The position numbers were made by a program, and so were the translations under genes. Of a stretch of 64,000 nucleotides of DNA, positions 1 through 12,547 are shown piece by piece. The notes below the pieces were generated by a model, which worked only from the letters and a program-made list of their open reading frames with translations, did no database searches and was not told where the DNA came from. How positions within the stretch are numbered: position 1 is the stretch's first letter; every line of letters begins with the position of its first letter. This DNA comes from Gigaspora rosea (taxonomy: Eukaryota; Glomeromycota; Glomeromycetes; Diversisporales; Gigasporaceae), in NCBI GenBank assembly GCA_003550325.1, contig QKWP01001084.1, forward strand, positions 107,838 to 171,837, written 5' to 3'.

Positions 1-380
1 TTTTGAATCTTTGGGTAATTCGGCAAGAATTGATGATAATCTACGTTGTGGCGACAAAGGACGATAGAACTGCATCTAATAAATAACGTTTTAAGTGTTG
101 TTCGAATGAAATAGAAAATGTATAAGGTGGCTCATTTACTTGCCAGAGGCCTTAGCAATCTTAAGCGTGAAATCATTTTAATAAAATTTGCGAGAAATTT
201 TTTATTTGTATAGAAATTTGGTTTATATTCTATCAATGGTAAAATTTAACCAATCAGCGTAATTCTATGAAAAAAAGTCACATTTCAGCCATATGTGACG
301 TTCGTATTGGTCAACTAAGTAAATCAAAAATATATATGGTCACTGATATTTAATCTTAACGGCAATTTTTTTTATTGTAA
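1..380. other. AT-rich intergenic sequence
   Basis: No open frame, RNA gene or clear repeat boundary is visible. The sequence is AT-rich and low in complexity. Confidence 0.5.
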
Positions 381-1300
381 CATATATATATGTCGGGAAT
401 TATTGTGGATTTAGAATCCACCTAGATTGATTCCAAATAAACATAAGTTGTAATAGAATTCTAAAATGTGCCTGAGTCATTAAAGAATTCCAATTCAACC
501 TACACTAAATTTATGTGTATTTCAAATTATTTCATCAATGCTTTTGTTTTGAAATTTGTTACTTAATATAGGGTTTATTTTTTAAAGCATTACATGAAAT
601 TTTTACATATATGATAGTATTTCGCACGGTACAAATTTTTCATTTGCAATGATTTTTTTCACACGCGCTTTTTGTATTTGCAGTTAATATTATATAATTG
701 TGAGGAAGATTGCATAATAAACACTTCTTGAACGTTTACGTACGTTGAAAAAACTTTCGTTATAGAAAATTTTTGTGCTCGTTATATCTGAAGGTGTTAT
801 AGGAACGTTCAAATCTCCAGGGTCGACTGTACTACAGTATTTAATTCTAGAAATTTATAAGTAATCTAATAATGTTTTCTTGTATTTTCTGGATCTATGT
901 AAAACCTTAATACAAATAATCAAAGACTTTTACGTGCTATAAAGGATTTACGTCGACTATTAGTCGATCTGCTGTTAAAATATTTGGAAAGCATTTCTTC
1001 AAATGCATTATAGCAAAAATTAATAATCTGAGATTTAGTTATCGGATAGAGTTTTTGCAAAGGACAAAAAAGTGAAATAATAAAATCATAAAATGGTTTA
1101 TTTTATTTTGACATAACGATATGATTTATGGCATTGAATTTAAAATCAACTTGATATTAAATTTACAATCATCAAATTTAGAATCAACTTAAGTTGCTTT
1201 TAAGTTTCGTACCAACCTGGGTTGCATTTAGAATTCCGTTCCAACCTAAGTGGATTCTAAATCTGCAATAATTCCATTTCGACATACGACATATATATAA
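381..1300. mobile_element. Inverted-repeat element (MITE-like)
   Basis: The left end (381-430) reads ATATATGTCG, then AATTATTG, then GATTTAGAATCCACCTAG. The same series appears in reverse complement at 1241-1300. Next to the right arm, TTCTAAATNCAACC-like units recur as degenerate short repeats (about 1140-1260). No transposase is visible, so this looks like a non-autonomous DNA element of about 0.9 kb. I could not fix its target duplication. Confidence 0.6.
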
Positions 1301-3769
1301 TTAGTGTAATGTTTTTTAGATGCACAGATTACAATATTCCTTTTTAGCAAAAAATTTTTTAACGTCAATTGACTCTTTTCTATCCTATTAACAAAGTTAC
1401 AGAGTCATTTTTTACATTACATACGAAAACCAAAATTTTTGTTTTAATTACTTTATTTGTATTTATCTTTGGATAACTCGAACGAAATTTAAACTGCTAG
1501 TAGGTTTTTTTTTAATTAATTTAAAATTTGGCTCTGTAACTTGGATTGTAGAAACCTTTCATCAATTTGTTTAAATTTTAGGATTCTACCTTTTAGTTGT
1601 AAAGGCCCTGCATCTAAATCATTGTCGCCAATAAAAGATTAATAAATAATATCTAATACTGTAATAATGAAGACTATATTAAAAAATTTTATATCAAATT
1701 TTTATATAATACATACATAATTTTGATTTACTTAGTTGACACACCACCCCAGTATCGTATGCAGTGATTTAGGTTATGTCAATTACCTTATCAGGGTTTA
1801 AACTTTTTAAATTCGTTAGCGAATTACTGTATAATGTATAATGACCTATAGATGTATTGCGCATTCGTGAATTTAGCCACACACGAGGTCGAGTCATATA
1901 TCGATAATTATGTGCCATGACCTGCGGATCGGTTGGCCTTATCGTGAGTTTGACAGGTTGAATGCGTTTTATACGTCATTTGATATTGTATACCAGTTTA
2001 GCAATCCTGATTGATTGCCGTTGTAAGAGAATTCCTGAGACAGGTTATGACGTGCTAGCCAGCTATCTTTGTGTTCTTTTTAGGAAACCGAATTCGATAA
2101 CATTTATTGTGTGCTAAATAGAGATCAGAGGAGGCAAAAAAATATACCAATGATGTTTCAATCATGTGGAGACAAATAGCCAGAGTATATGCTATCTAGT
2201 TTGTTATCAGTCGATCGAGATGTCACGCAGATCAGGCAAATAAATTTTTTATTATGAAATTTGAGTGATCAACACTCATATTATGAAATTCGATTTTCAT
2301 AGTAAATTGCAATGATAAGCCATTTTTAATCATTGTTTTTAGAGGTTTCCTAAAAGGAAATTACAGTAGTAAGTGTTTAGAAAGTTAAATATTATGCGAT
2401 GAGTAAGCTTAAAACGAGATAAAAAAGTAATATTAAAAGAATCTTTGCTCACAAAGATAGCCTTTCATTTCATATTCTATAACGCAGTACAATAGATCTT
2501 AACATTTTGCTAATTTACGAAGATATTTTTATATAATATAAATATTCTTAACAACTTTACTCTAATTTTAAAAGCTTTTTAACAAAAAAAGAACGAAGTA
2601 CTAAAATGTTTTATTGTCAAGGACAAACTAATTATTGAATCAAAAGATTTAAACAAAAAAAATTTATTACTATAACCACTTATACTATGCAAACTTATAA
2701 TTAGGCTTGTTAAAAAATAGTTTAGTTATATTTAGTGTTCTGCAGACCCGATCCAAGATCGGGCAGTTCAGGTTTGAATCTACAATTTTTTGGATCCGAG
2801 TAGTTCTGAATTTTTACAGAGATTCTATTGAATTATATCTGATAGGCTCCATTATAATGATGCTCTATAAATATTGGTAGATTTGTAAATCACCCCAAAA
2901 TTTTTGATGCACCTAAATTTGACTAGATAGTATGTCAATCATTTGATAGCAAGATCAACCAATTAAATTTGTAGATTGGGTTGACTTTATATTAGTGCTA
3001 TAGTGTGTCAGTAATTTGTCACCCAGATTAACCAATTAAATTTTTCAGATACTATATTGATATTGATTAAAATTTCTTTAGAGCTAGTAAGCAGCTTTTG
3101 CTTTTACATATGCGCAGACCTAAATTTGACCATTACACAATACTAGGTGCATTAAATAGTTGATATACTATTGTATACAAATAATTTTATTTGTTAATAA
3201 TAAAATTCTTTATACAACTTTAGTACATGCCATATTACTCTGGTTATAAAAACCTAGACAAATGCAAGTATGTATAAACACATATGCTTTAGAATTTACC
3301 TTGCTACAATATTAACGCACTGTGTACTAGACCCCAGGTCTATTATCAGTTATAGGTTTTAAAATCAGTGAAATGTAATGACTCAGGTCTTGCATATGAT
3401 CTTTTATAAAATTATTACCAAATTTATTAAATGGTTATCATTGCAAACTTTTAAAGATAAGTTATCTATTTTATTTATTTTTATATGTATTAGAACCAAA
3501 GTATTAGCAGTTGCACTTTGCATAAACACTATGTTAACTTCTTAGAATTTTGGTAGTAAGAAAAGCACTTTGCAAGAATGTCACTCTGACTTTTTGAACG
3601 CTAAAGTTGAAATAAACATGAACTGAATAGAGAAAAAGCATTAGCTAATGTACTTTATATGAATACTATGCTTATTTTTTTAGATATTAGTTAAATTATG
3701 TGCTTCATAAGTAGGGAAGGGCTTAGTTAGTTATTTTTAATCAACTGTTTTATGACTGTTAGCCATCCA
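1301..3769. other. Gene-free AT-rich region
   Basis: I see no supported gene. A short stretch at about 1722-1755 (GATTTACTTAGTTGACA and following) recurs in degenerate form near 5811-5840, so repeat fragments are present. A small GATC-centred hairpin (CCCGATCCAAGATCGGG) lies at about 2749-2765. Confidence 0.4.
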
Positions 3770-3862
3770 GTAGTCCAAATCAGATGAATTTGGTATCATT
3801 CGATTCGTCTCATTGAGACAAATCAAATGGTATCAAATTTATCCAATTTGGACCACTAGATC
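3770..3862. repeat. ~95-bp palindromic repeat, copy 1
   Basis: An imperfect palindrome runs from AGTAGTCCAAAT through ATTTGGTATCA to a centre CTCATTGAGA and back to ATTTGGACCACTAG. Related palindromes lie at about 10070-10150, 48354-48449 and 48535-48629. They share the GGTACCATTTGATT-like arm and the centre with CTCA/TGAG. It is probably a foldback MITE family. Confidence 0.65.
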
Positions 3863-4128
3863 ACAAGATATGATGCTTTTATAAATATCATGCTTACTTT
3901 TTTAGATGTTGGAATGATCTTGGATCACATATTATAGGATGGCAATATATCACATTAAATTACAAAACCCAATGCAAATTAATAAAAATTTCAAATATCA
4001 TATAGGTATAGCGAAATGGTAATCATAAATAGTAACGAATATATGCTTGGTAATATATTAAATATATTCGTTTAATGATTAGCATTGATTATAAAAATAT
4101 TAACTATATCTGAATTAAATATAAAACA

Positions 4129-4412
4129 AGAAACTCAAGCTAAATATATACTATATAACCCAAGCTAAATATATACAGTATAAATGTACTGACCCTCTAA
4201 ATGCACAGTATTGTCTGGTTTCAACTCCTAAGAGCTATATATGTTCTAACTATATTATGAACCCAAGCTAAATCATAAGGCCCAAGCTAAGATATACGTA
4301 AGTATATATAATTCAAGTTAAACATATATTATGAAACCCAAGCTAAATGGCAAATACTAAATATATAGTACGAAATCTGTTAAAACTCTAGCTAAATATA
4401 TAAACCTAAATA
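4129..4412. repeat. Degenerate AAGCTAAATATATA repeat cluster
   Basis: The phrase CCCAAGCTAAATATATA, or a close variant, recurs about seven times within 280 bp at irregular spacing. No coding potential is seen. Its origin is unknown. Confidence 0.6.
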
Positions 4413-6749
4413 AAGTACATATACTATATACATATTAGATCTTGTCTTAAACCCATTTTTTTTTATTAATTAAATAAAAAAATAATAAAAATACTTGCTA
4501 CTTTTTATTACTCTTGGTTATTTTTATTCTTTTATTAATTGTGTTCATTGGTTTTATAAGTGCTTCACTGGTTTTATATATCTTATTGTATTTTTTTTAG
4601 TTAAGTCAACAAATTTGATATGTGAATTGGGGTACTATTTTTATTTACATCCAATCGGTATGACTTTTTGCAAATCATTAAAAATTTTGGAGTCCAGTTA
4701 TAAGGCCCAATTCTACAAATCTGTGTATATAATTCTAATTGGTTGCCTATTTTAAGTATATAAATTCACCATGTTTACTACTTATAAAACTTCTTTCAAA
4801 TTCTCATGGGCTGAGTCTAGAGCTTGGATTTGTTGTTTATTTTTATAATTTTTAAAATATTTACATATTTATTATAAGTTTAAGTATACATATAAATTTA
4901 CTATTACTATTTATAAAACTACTAAACTTTTTAAGCGATAGCAATACTATACTGGTAACTTCATGGGCTGAGTCAGTGCTGAGTCTAGTGATATGGTTCG
5001 ATGAAAAAATCATGGATCGAGGCTAATCCCAAAAAAGCTCAGGCAGTTAACTAGGCCAACCTTTTGCTAGTGTAATTTTTTCTGATCAGAATTAGTCAAC
5101 ATTTATTTATATTAAACGTGTAAAAGGCTATTAGGTAGTCTTTTTGTCGAATTCTAGTAATATTAAATTATTTAATTTTTATTCTTTTTGTTTTTGAGAA
5201 AAATTACAGCATGTTACCATAAATTATCATAGAAAATATACTCTTGATCAGTACCTCTCTTAATTTATACCGGGTCTATTTCAAGTATATCACAATTTTA
5301 TTGGCTATTTTGTAGAAAAATCTGTATAACCCTGTTTTTTTATAACCATCTAGATAGGAATATTAAGTAGTTCAAATAAACTGGGTTCAAACCCGGTTCA
5401 GACTAATTTTTTAGTAGTGCATTCAAAGAAAAATTAACTAGTAGTTTCTGAACCAATTTCATAACCTTAGTTCATAACTTGGTTTATAAATCTAGTTTAT
5501 AAACTTAATTTATATAACAAGTTTAGAAACCCGGGTTATGAACTAGTAGTTCAACCTATTTAAAATAATAATTCTAATCTATCTATGTACAGTATATATA
5601 TATATATATATGCACATGAAAATCAAATAGGATAAGCCCAAGATAATCATTTTTAAAAGAACAATAGTTCTTAATATTTCTTATTTTTTCTATATATATT
5701 AATAATATAAAAATTATACAGATTTTCTGTTTTTACAAGTAAATGTTTGCTAATATCAAATTTTGACTTAAAAATTTTAATAATTAATTTTAATAAGATA
5801 ATATAATATAATTTTGATTTACATAGTTGATAGTAGCCCCAGCATATCTATCTTTTCGATCTGTTAACTTTTCATCAATTTGAAAATTTAAAGGTTGATT
5901 TAAACTATATTTACTATATCAATTAACTATATTATTATAATTATTTGAATAAATATAGTTATTTGAATAATTATATTTTATTTGAATAATAGTCGTTCTG
6001 TGAATATTCAAATAAACATTTGTAAATCTAAATTATTTGAATATTATAGTAATCAAATAGAAAATTAGTAAGCTCTACATATGATAGATTAATATTATAT
6101 CAATATATATTTTTGACGTTAAAACATGAAAACTATCAAAATAAAATATAAATTGAAAACATTATACTATAAATTTGTGATATAATTAAAAAAAAATATT
6201 TTAAGCATGGTTTTTTATATTTAAAATAAACTTAGTTCATAAACTCGAGCTTAAACTTAAAGCTAACCCAAAGTTTATGCTTTGAGTTTATGAACTTAAG
6301 CTCAAACTCAAGTTTAACCTTTAAAGTTTGACTAAAGTTCATGAACTTCATATCAGTTTGTTTTTTCTTTAAACTTCTTAGGACTGAACCAGAACCAAAC
6401 TAAATGAACCACTTAATATCTCTATACCCAGATATTTTATATAGTAATTTACAGTAGTATTTTATGTTGGTTGATTATCTATGCCTCTGAACATTCTGAT
6501 ATTTCAGTTTATTATTTAAATAAGCCAATTCTCTTACATTATTATAAATGACTAACCAATTTTATTTAATTCTTAGCTTGAAATATGCTTTAGAAGAGAA
6601 TTAATTTAACACTTCTTTTAGGGAAGTGCAATAAATTATGTGATTAGGGTTTATATAGATCCTGACCCCCCTAGTGATAGGACTATCGACCAATCAAATT
6701 TTATAATATTTAAAAAAAACTCAAACGTCTTTGATCTGAAAATAAGCTA
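4413..6749. other. Gene-free region with inverted GTTCATAAACT-like repeats
   Basis: A hydrophobic 86-codon frame at 4495-4755 has no recognisable domain and I do not call it. From about 5380 to 5560 and 6230 to 6400 the sequence is built of GTTTATAAACTT / GTTCATGAACTT-like inverted units, including GGGTTCAAACCC. A short TA microsatellite lies at about 5594-5611. Confidence 0.45.
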
Positions 6750-7535
6750 CTCCATAATTGACAAAAGTCACTATATAGTAAAGTCTAAATTTTACTAAGC
6801 AAATTGATTAAAATTGTAAAGTAACCTTATCAGCAGGTCAAAATACACTTACCACAAAATTTTTATAAGTATTGGAGAATTTTTTATTAATTGACTTTTG
6901 ATTTTTACATTCAACGAAAAAATTAAAATTTTTTAAAAAAATATATTCACCCCACAATTGACAAAAGTCGCTACATAGTAAAGTCTAAAATTTACTAAGT
7001 AATCGATTAAAATCGTATAAGTAACCTTATTCAGCAGATCAAAATATACTTACCATAAAATTTTCATAAATATTAGAGAATTTTTTATTAATTGACTTTT
7101 GATTTTTACGTTCGACAGAACAATTAAAATTTTTAAAAAAATATATTCGCCCCACAATTGACAAAAGTTGCTACATAGTAAAGTCTAAATTTTACTAAGT
7201 AAATCGATTAAAATCGTATAAGTAACCTTATTTAGCAGATCAAAATACACTTAATATAATATTTTTATAAATATTGAAAAATTTTTTATTAATTGACTTT
7301 AGATTTTTACTTTCGACAGAAAAATTAAAATTTTTTAAAAAAATATATTCACCCCTCAATTGACAAACATTGCTACATAGTAAAGTCTAAATTTTACTAT
7401 GCCAATCGATTAAAATCACATAAGTAACCTTTTTTCATAAGGTGTATTTGAGAACTTTTTATTAATTGACTTTTGATTTTTACGTTCAATAGAAAAATTA
7501 AAATTTTTTAAAAAAATATTTACTTCAATATTATT
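6750..7535. repeat. Tandem array with ~200-bp unit
   Basis: The phrase CAATTGACAAAAGTCGCTAC recurs with small changes near 6756, 6955, 7155 and 7357, a period of about 200 bp. Each is followed by AGTAAAGTCTAAATTTTACTA, ATCGATTAAAAT and GTAACCTT, and then by TTATTAATTGACTTTTGATT. The array has about 3.8 copies; the last is shortened. A related sequence with the same order of words lies within the palindromic element at 51897-52918. Confidence 0.8.
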
Positions 7536-8439
7536 GGCTATTTAGACTATATGGGCCCTCAAAAGTAAAAACCAGACAATTTGACATTTTTGAAAATCAA
7601 TCTGTTTGATTAATCAGGTGTAAAATTTAAAGCCCAAACTTTTTTACTTAATAATAAAAGCCTGATCACTTAATAAATTTTTGTAATACAACAATTAAAA
7701 GCTTTTGACACTATAATCTAAAAATAGATTTACTGAGATTTTAAAAGCAATCTACAGGTCTACAGATCTAATAATCCAGTTTAAACAGGTTTGTTAATCA
7801 TGAATATACTATTTTTAGATTGGTTTGATCTTGTATAACAAAATAGTTTTTGCCGATTTTCTCAAAACTCGTGATCTGCAAATTGTCTGGTTTCTACTTT
7901 TGAAGACCCATATATATATATAGGACGTGATAGATGGGGAACCCCAGGAAATTACGTGATTTACTGCACTTTTCTTACCGACCAGCCTGGCTCACAAAGG
8001 TGTGGGCCAAGGGTTTACCTGCTTGTTAACCCAGCCATTGAGCTGGGGTCAACCCGTATTACTAGCTGAGTCAGTACTAAGTTTAGAGCTTGGATTTGTT
8101 ATCCATTTTGTAAATTTAAGCTATCATATTTTCCCAAAAATAAGCTACCTTTTTAGGGCCAAAAAATTATACAAAAAAAATATAAAAGTAAGGTAATATT
8201 TAAAAAATTGCTAATAAAGACCTTTTTTAAAAAAAATTATATTTGAAAAGTAGATATTGGATAAAAAGATTATATAGTCACCCTGGTTATAATCACACCA
8301 GTATCACACTTTTGGGCCCCAAAAATTTGTGATTATAGCAAGGGTGTAATTATAGCCAAATGTTTTTAATATATAATTTTTAATTACCTAAATAGTGTAA
8401 AAAATTAATTTATAAATTACATAAAGTTGTATTTAGGAA
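7536..8439. other. Gene-free region with a GTGATTATA-type remnant
   Basis: At about 8278-8355, AGTCACCCTGGTTATAATCAC faces GTGATTATAGCAAGGGTG-like sequence with a short centre. This resembles the terminal words of the TA-flanked element at 51897-52918 and is probably a remnant of that group. The 64-codon frame at 8002-8196 is not supported as a gene. Confidence 0.4.
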
Positions 8440-9540
8440 AATTATCCACTAACAGTATGTAGTTAAAAATTATGCTAGTTTATATTAGCAATATCTATTG
8501 TAATTTACTATAAAAATTTATTTAAAAACTTATTACTATTACAATAATACAGGGCATATAGTTAAAGATATTTTATTTTGTGTTGAATTATCTATCATAA
8601 TTTACAAAAATTACTTGCAGCCTATTAGGTAATAACTACTTTTTTTTTGTTTTTAATAATTAAAAGTAGTTTCTTATTTTAGCATTTATATAATTAAAGA
8701 TCTGTCAGTTTGTATTGACATTATAGTTAATATCTAATATAATTTTGCTATAAAAATTCATTTAAATAACTTGCTTTTATTGTAGTGACATACAGTATAT
8801 GGTATATAGTTAAAGATATTTTAATTGGTAATTGTATTATCATTTATATTATCGTATTTTCTGTAAAAAAAAAAAAATCAAATTAAAAACTTACATGCTA
8901 TTGTAGTAACATACAGTATATAGTTAAAATTATTTTTTAGTTTGTATTGTCATTATCATTGATGTTTATCATAATTTACTTTAAAGACATACTATTATAT
9001 AACACAGTATATATTGGTTTATATTTGTATTATCATTAATATACTGTAAAAAAATTTATTTTAAAAAACTTACTATTATGGTGATACAGTATATAGTTAA
9101 AGATATGTTAGCTTGTATTTGCATTATCATAGGACCCTGAACATATAGTACAGAGGTCATACATTATGCAATTTAACAAAAGCCCCCAAAATTTAAAAAG
9201 CAAAAAAATAGGTTTTGGCAATTATCTTGGCATCCAGTGGTCCAATTTGAATAAACTTTTTTTAAAATAAAGCTCTCAGTAATGCGCATCTAACAAAAAA
9301 AGTTTATTCAATTCTGATTACTGGATCAGAAGTTATTTAAACAAATGTAGTTTTGTCATTTTTAGCAAAATAGATCAAAATTGGTCAAAATCTAGTTATA
9401 ACTTATATGAGAAATATCTGGGGTCCTATTATTATTGATGTTCTTGTAATTTATTGTAAAAAAATTCATTTTAAAAACTTATATACTATTGTAATTAATA
9501 TATAATATGTAGTTAAAGTTATATTAGTTTGTTGTCCAGA
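8440..9540. repeat. Degenerate tandem repeat, interrupted by an insertion
   Basis: The words CAGTATATAGTTAAAGATAT, TTTGTATTGTCATTATCAT and AAAAATTCATTTAAAAACTTA recur in this order five to six times, with units of very roughly 110-200 bp. The array is interrupted at 9131-9427 by a separate inverted-end element. Confidence 0.6.
9131..9427. mobile_element. Short inverted-end element inserted in the repeat array
   Basis: It begins AGGACCCTGAACATAT and ends ATATCTGGGGTCCT, giving imperfect inverted ends. It interrupts the degenerate repeat array, and array units resume right after it. Internally, AGTGGTCCAATTTGAATAAACTT is mirrored by AGTTTATTCAATTCTGATTACT. No coding sequence is seen. Confidence 0.5.
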
Positions 9541-9714
9541 GTGAAGCAAAGGACTTTAGTTTTTCCGCATTGTGATACAAAGTTACTTTCTTGATGCATC
9601 ACATATTAAAATATCAAAATTTTAACTTTGCATTTTCCATCTGTTCACTCACATGATTTTCAAACTATTTTTAATTGGTTTTATATACCAATTTATGGAA
9701 TTGATAATAACTTT

Positions 9715-9975
9715 TAATCCACTAGTCTGTTTTGGATAATTTAACTACCAAAATGTTTGTCTCAATAAAATGATTATATAACTAGCTCAAAATTGTTAAA
9801 ATCTAATTACAGGATTCCAAGATCATTCTACTTTTGTAAATTTATTTAACATTGAATAAGTCTTGATCTATTAGCCTGTTTTGAATGATTTAACTACCAA
9901 AATGTTCGTTTTGCTGAGATGATTCTAGCAAGTCCAAAATCGTTAAATTTTAATCACAAGATCCCAAAATTGATA
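9715..9975. repeat. Two diverged direct units of the GATTTAACTACCAAAATG repeat
   Basis: Units at about 9717-9830 and 9860-9970 share TTTAACTACCAAAATG, a CTCA/GATGATT segment, and AAATCTAATTACAGGAT. The same unit forms the arms of the palindromic elements at 10154-11064 and 57611-59668. Confidence 0.6.
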
Positions 9976-10069
9976 AAGATTTGTATTGTTAGTCAATTAT
10001 TATTTTTATAAAATAAACATGGGTATTATGGTGCAGTTAAGTATTTTAACTAATAATATGTGATATATT

Positions 10070-10150
10070 AATCAGAATCGAATGATTTTAATACCATTTA
10101 ATTTGTCTCATTATGATAAATCAAATAGTACCAAAATTGTTCAATTCTAA
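10070..10150. repeat. ~95-bp palindromic repeat, copy 2 (partial)
   Basis: It has the same plan as 3770-3862: GAATGATTTTAATACCATTT, a centre GTCTCATTATGATAAAT, and back to AATAGTACCAAAATTGTTCA. The next element (10154-11064) begins directly after it. Confidence 0.5.
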
Positions 10151-10153
10151 TTA

Positions 10154-11064
10154 GAGGGCTTCCAGAAATTAGCTGATTTTTTTTTACTATGAGCCCATCT
10201 TACTTTTACCCCACCCACCCCACTTGATACCCCAATTAGCAAATCAGATTTTACGATTAAAAAGTTAGATATAATATTTAATAGTGAATAACTTTTGATC
10301 TACTGGGCCAATTTTGATGATTTAACTACCAAAATGATTCTCTCAATAAGAGAGTTCTAGCAAGCCCAAAATTATTAAAATCTAATTACTGGATCCTAAG
10401 ATCGAAATAGATTTGTGTTACTAATATAAACAATTTATAGTAATACAAATTTATTATGATCTTAGGATTCAGTAATTAGACTTTAATGATTTTGGACTTG
10501 CTAAAATCCTCTCATTGAGCTAATCATTTTGGTAGTTAAACCATCAAAATTGGCCCAGTAAATCAAAACTTATTAACAATTAAAAATTAATTTTCAATTA
10601 TTAATAAGTTTTGATCTATTGGGCCAATTTTGATGATTTAACTACCAAAATGATCAGCTCAATGAGAGGATTCTAAAAGCCCAAAATTATAAAAATCCAA
10701 TTACAGGATCCAGAGATCGGAATAAATTTGTGTTACTATAAATGGTTTATAATTTTTTAATAAATTATAAAACTTTTATAGTAATATATATCTATTCTGT
10801 TCTTAGGATTTAGTGATTAGATTTTAATTATTTTGGCTTGCTAGAATCCTCTCATTGAGAGGATCATTTTGGTAGTTAAATCATTAAATTTGATCCAGTA
10901 AATTAAAAGTTATTCATTATTAAATATTGTTAATAAATCTATAATTTTGGTCAAAAATAATTTTGTAACTTTGGCCAGAATTATAAAATTTTGGCCGGAA
11001 TTATACCTGATACTTCAGCTGACCCACCCACCCCCCTGAAATCAGCTAATTTCTGGAAGCCCTC
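10154..11064. mobile_element. TA-flanked inverted-repeat element A
   Basis: The ends are GAGGGCTTCCAGAAATTAGC on the left and the exact reverse complement on the right, with TA on each side. The inside is four alternating copies (+, -, +, -) of a unit with GATTTAACTACCAAAATGAT and CTAATTACTGGATCC, so it can fold as nested hairpins. C-rich words (CCCACCCACCCC and similar) sit inside both ends. No transposase is visible, so it is a non-autonomous element. A longer relative lies at 57611-59668. Confidence 0.75.
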
Positions 11065-11476
11065 TAAGTAGAAAACTAATTGCATTAGTGGTTTGTATAT
11101 TTGACTATTATAAATTTAATAGCATGTTAAAGTACGAACATATCAATATTTTGCTTAGTTAAGTATAGTATTATTGCACAATTTTGTAATCCCTATGATT
11201 GATTTTTTTATGATTAAATGGTAATTGCTAAAGATAGCCAATTTATTATAAGCTATTTAATCATACAAACTGCAATAAAACTGTTTTCTAATTAATGTAT
11301 AAATAAGAAATGCTTTGTATAATCAGTTTGTGTAACTTCACATTCATTTATTTTTTTTTATATATTTATAATATAGGATTTTATATTATATAATAGTTAC
11401 TCAAGTATATAAACCATTTTATAGTTGATATAATAGTGGCTCCAAAGTATAAACTATTTTATATTAATAGTATTAC
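11065..11476. other. AT-rich spacer
   Basis: No gene or clear repeat is seen. The final seven bases (11470-11476, GTATTAC) are the left target duplication of the next element. Confidence 0.5.
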
Positions 11477-11874
11477 CTAGGGGTTAGTAAAAATAAACGG
11501 GGAGGACAACTCAATGTTACACAAGTAGATAATTGATCTCCAAAACTGTCACGATATAAGCTTTACATAGTTTTTTATACACAAATTTATATAATCCTGT
11601 AATCACCATCAAACAATTTTAATAAAAATTTCAGCTATTTGAATATGGATTTTTTTTCGAAATTCGGAATGGCTGAAGGCTGGTAACTAGCTTCATAAAA
11701 GCTTAGCACTAGTTTTCTATGTTTTTAAAAATTGAATCATATACTTCCCATAACGTGGCCTAGATTAAAAAATGTTAGCAAAGATATGTACTTGGATCAG
11801 AGAACATTAAAAAGCACCATGTAAAACCACTTAACTGCTCTGAACCTTAGAATAAATAACCTTGGATCTGGGAG

Positions 11875-12215
11875 GTGCTAAAAGGAATGAATATAAGGCA
11901 TTTACTTATAATTCGGAAGGGCGTAGTTTATAATTCAGGGATGAATGTAAAGCATTCGTCAATGATCCAGAAGTTGAAAAGAATTAATGTAATTCACTTG
12001 CATATGATCGAGGAGCTGATGAACATGTGTAAGGCCAAGGTTAAGGTAAGGCTAAGGTTAAGGCGGTGCTGCTTGTTTCACTAGCAATTATTTTACTAAC
12101 ATAGAGTTAAGGTTAACATTTGATTAGTTGCAGGTACATATTATGTCAGCTAAATGAGCTGTTAGTGAATGATTGTTGGTAAAGTAAAGCTGAACCAACA
12201 TAAGGCATTCACTTA
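11875..12215. repeat. Degenerate short repeats inside the TIR element
   Basis: The words ATAAGGCATTTACTTATAAT, GTAAAGCATTCGTCAATGATC, GTAATTCACTTGCATATGATC and CATAAGGCATTCACTTATC recur, followed by a GGTTAAGG run. A 69-codon frame here (11875-12084) follows the repeats and is not called as a gene. Confidence 0.45.
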
Positions 12216-12547
12216 TCAATAACAAAATTCAATTCAAACTTTTTCAATGGTTCGAATGGCGAGGCAAAGGACTTGAAGGTCTAACTTATATAGGAGTGTA
12301 TCAAGATTCAAGCTATAATCGAATGAACTTAGCATTGAATTATCGAGCCTACTATGTGCATTTATAATTTAATTTTGTTTTATTTTAAATAAATTTTTTT
12401 TAAAAAAATGTACATTAAATTTTACATAATAAAATTTTTATGTTGCTTTGCGAATGAATGAGCTAGATCCATAATTGCTATTTTACTGGTTTATAATAAT
12501 GTACAATTACAAGAGCATTATTATTAAATTTCATATTTTTTACCTGA

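Noticed and set aside
4495-4755. 86-codon hydrophobic frame
   Set aside because: AT-rich, no domain, no splice or promoter context, surrounded by repeats.
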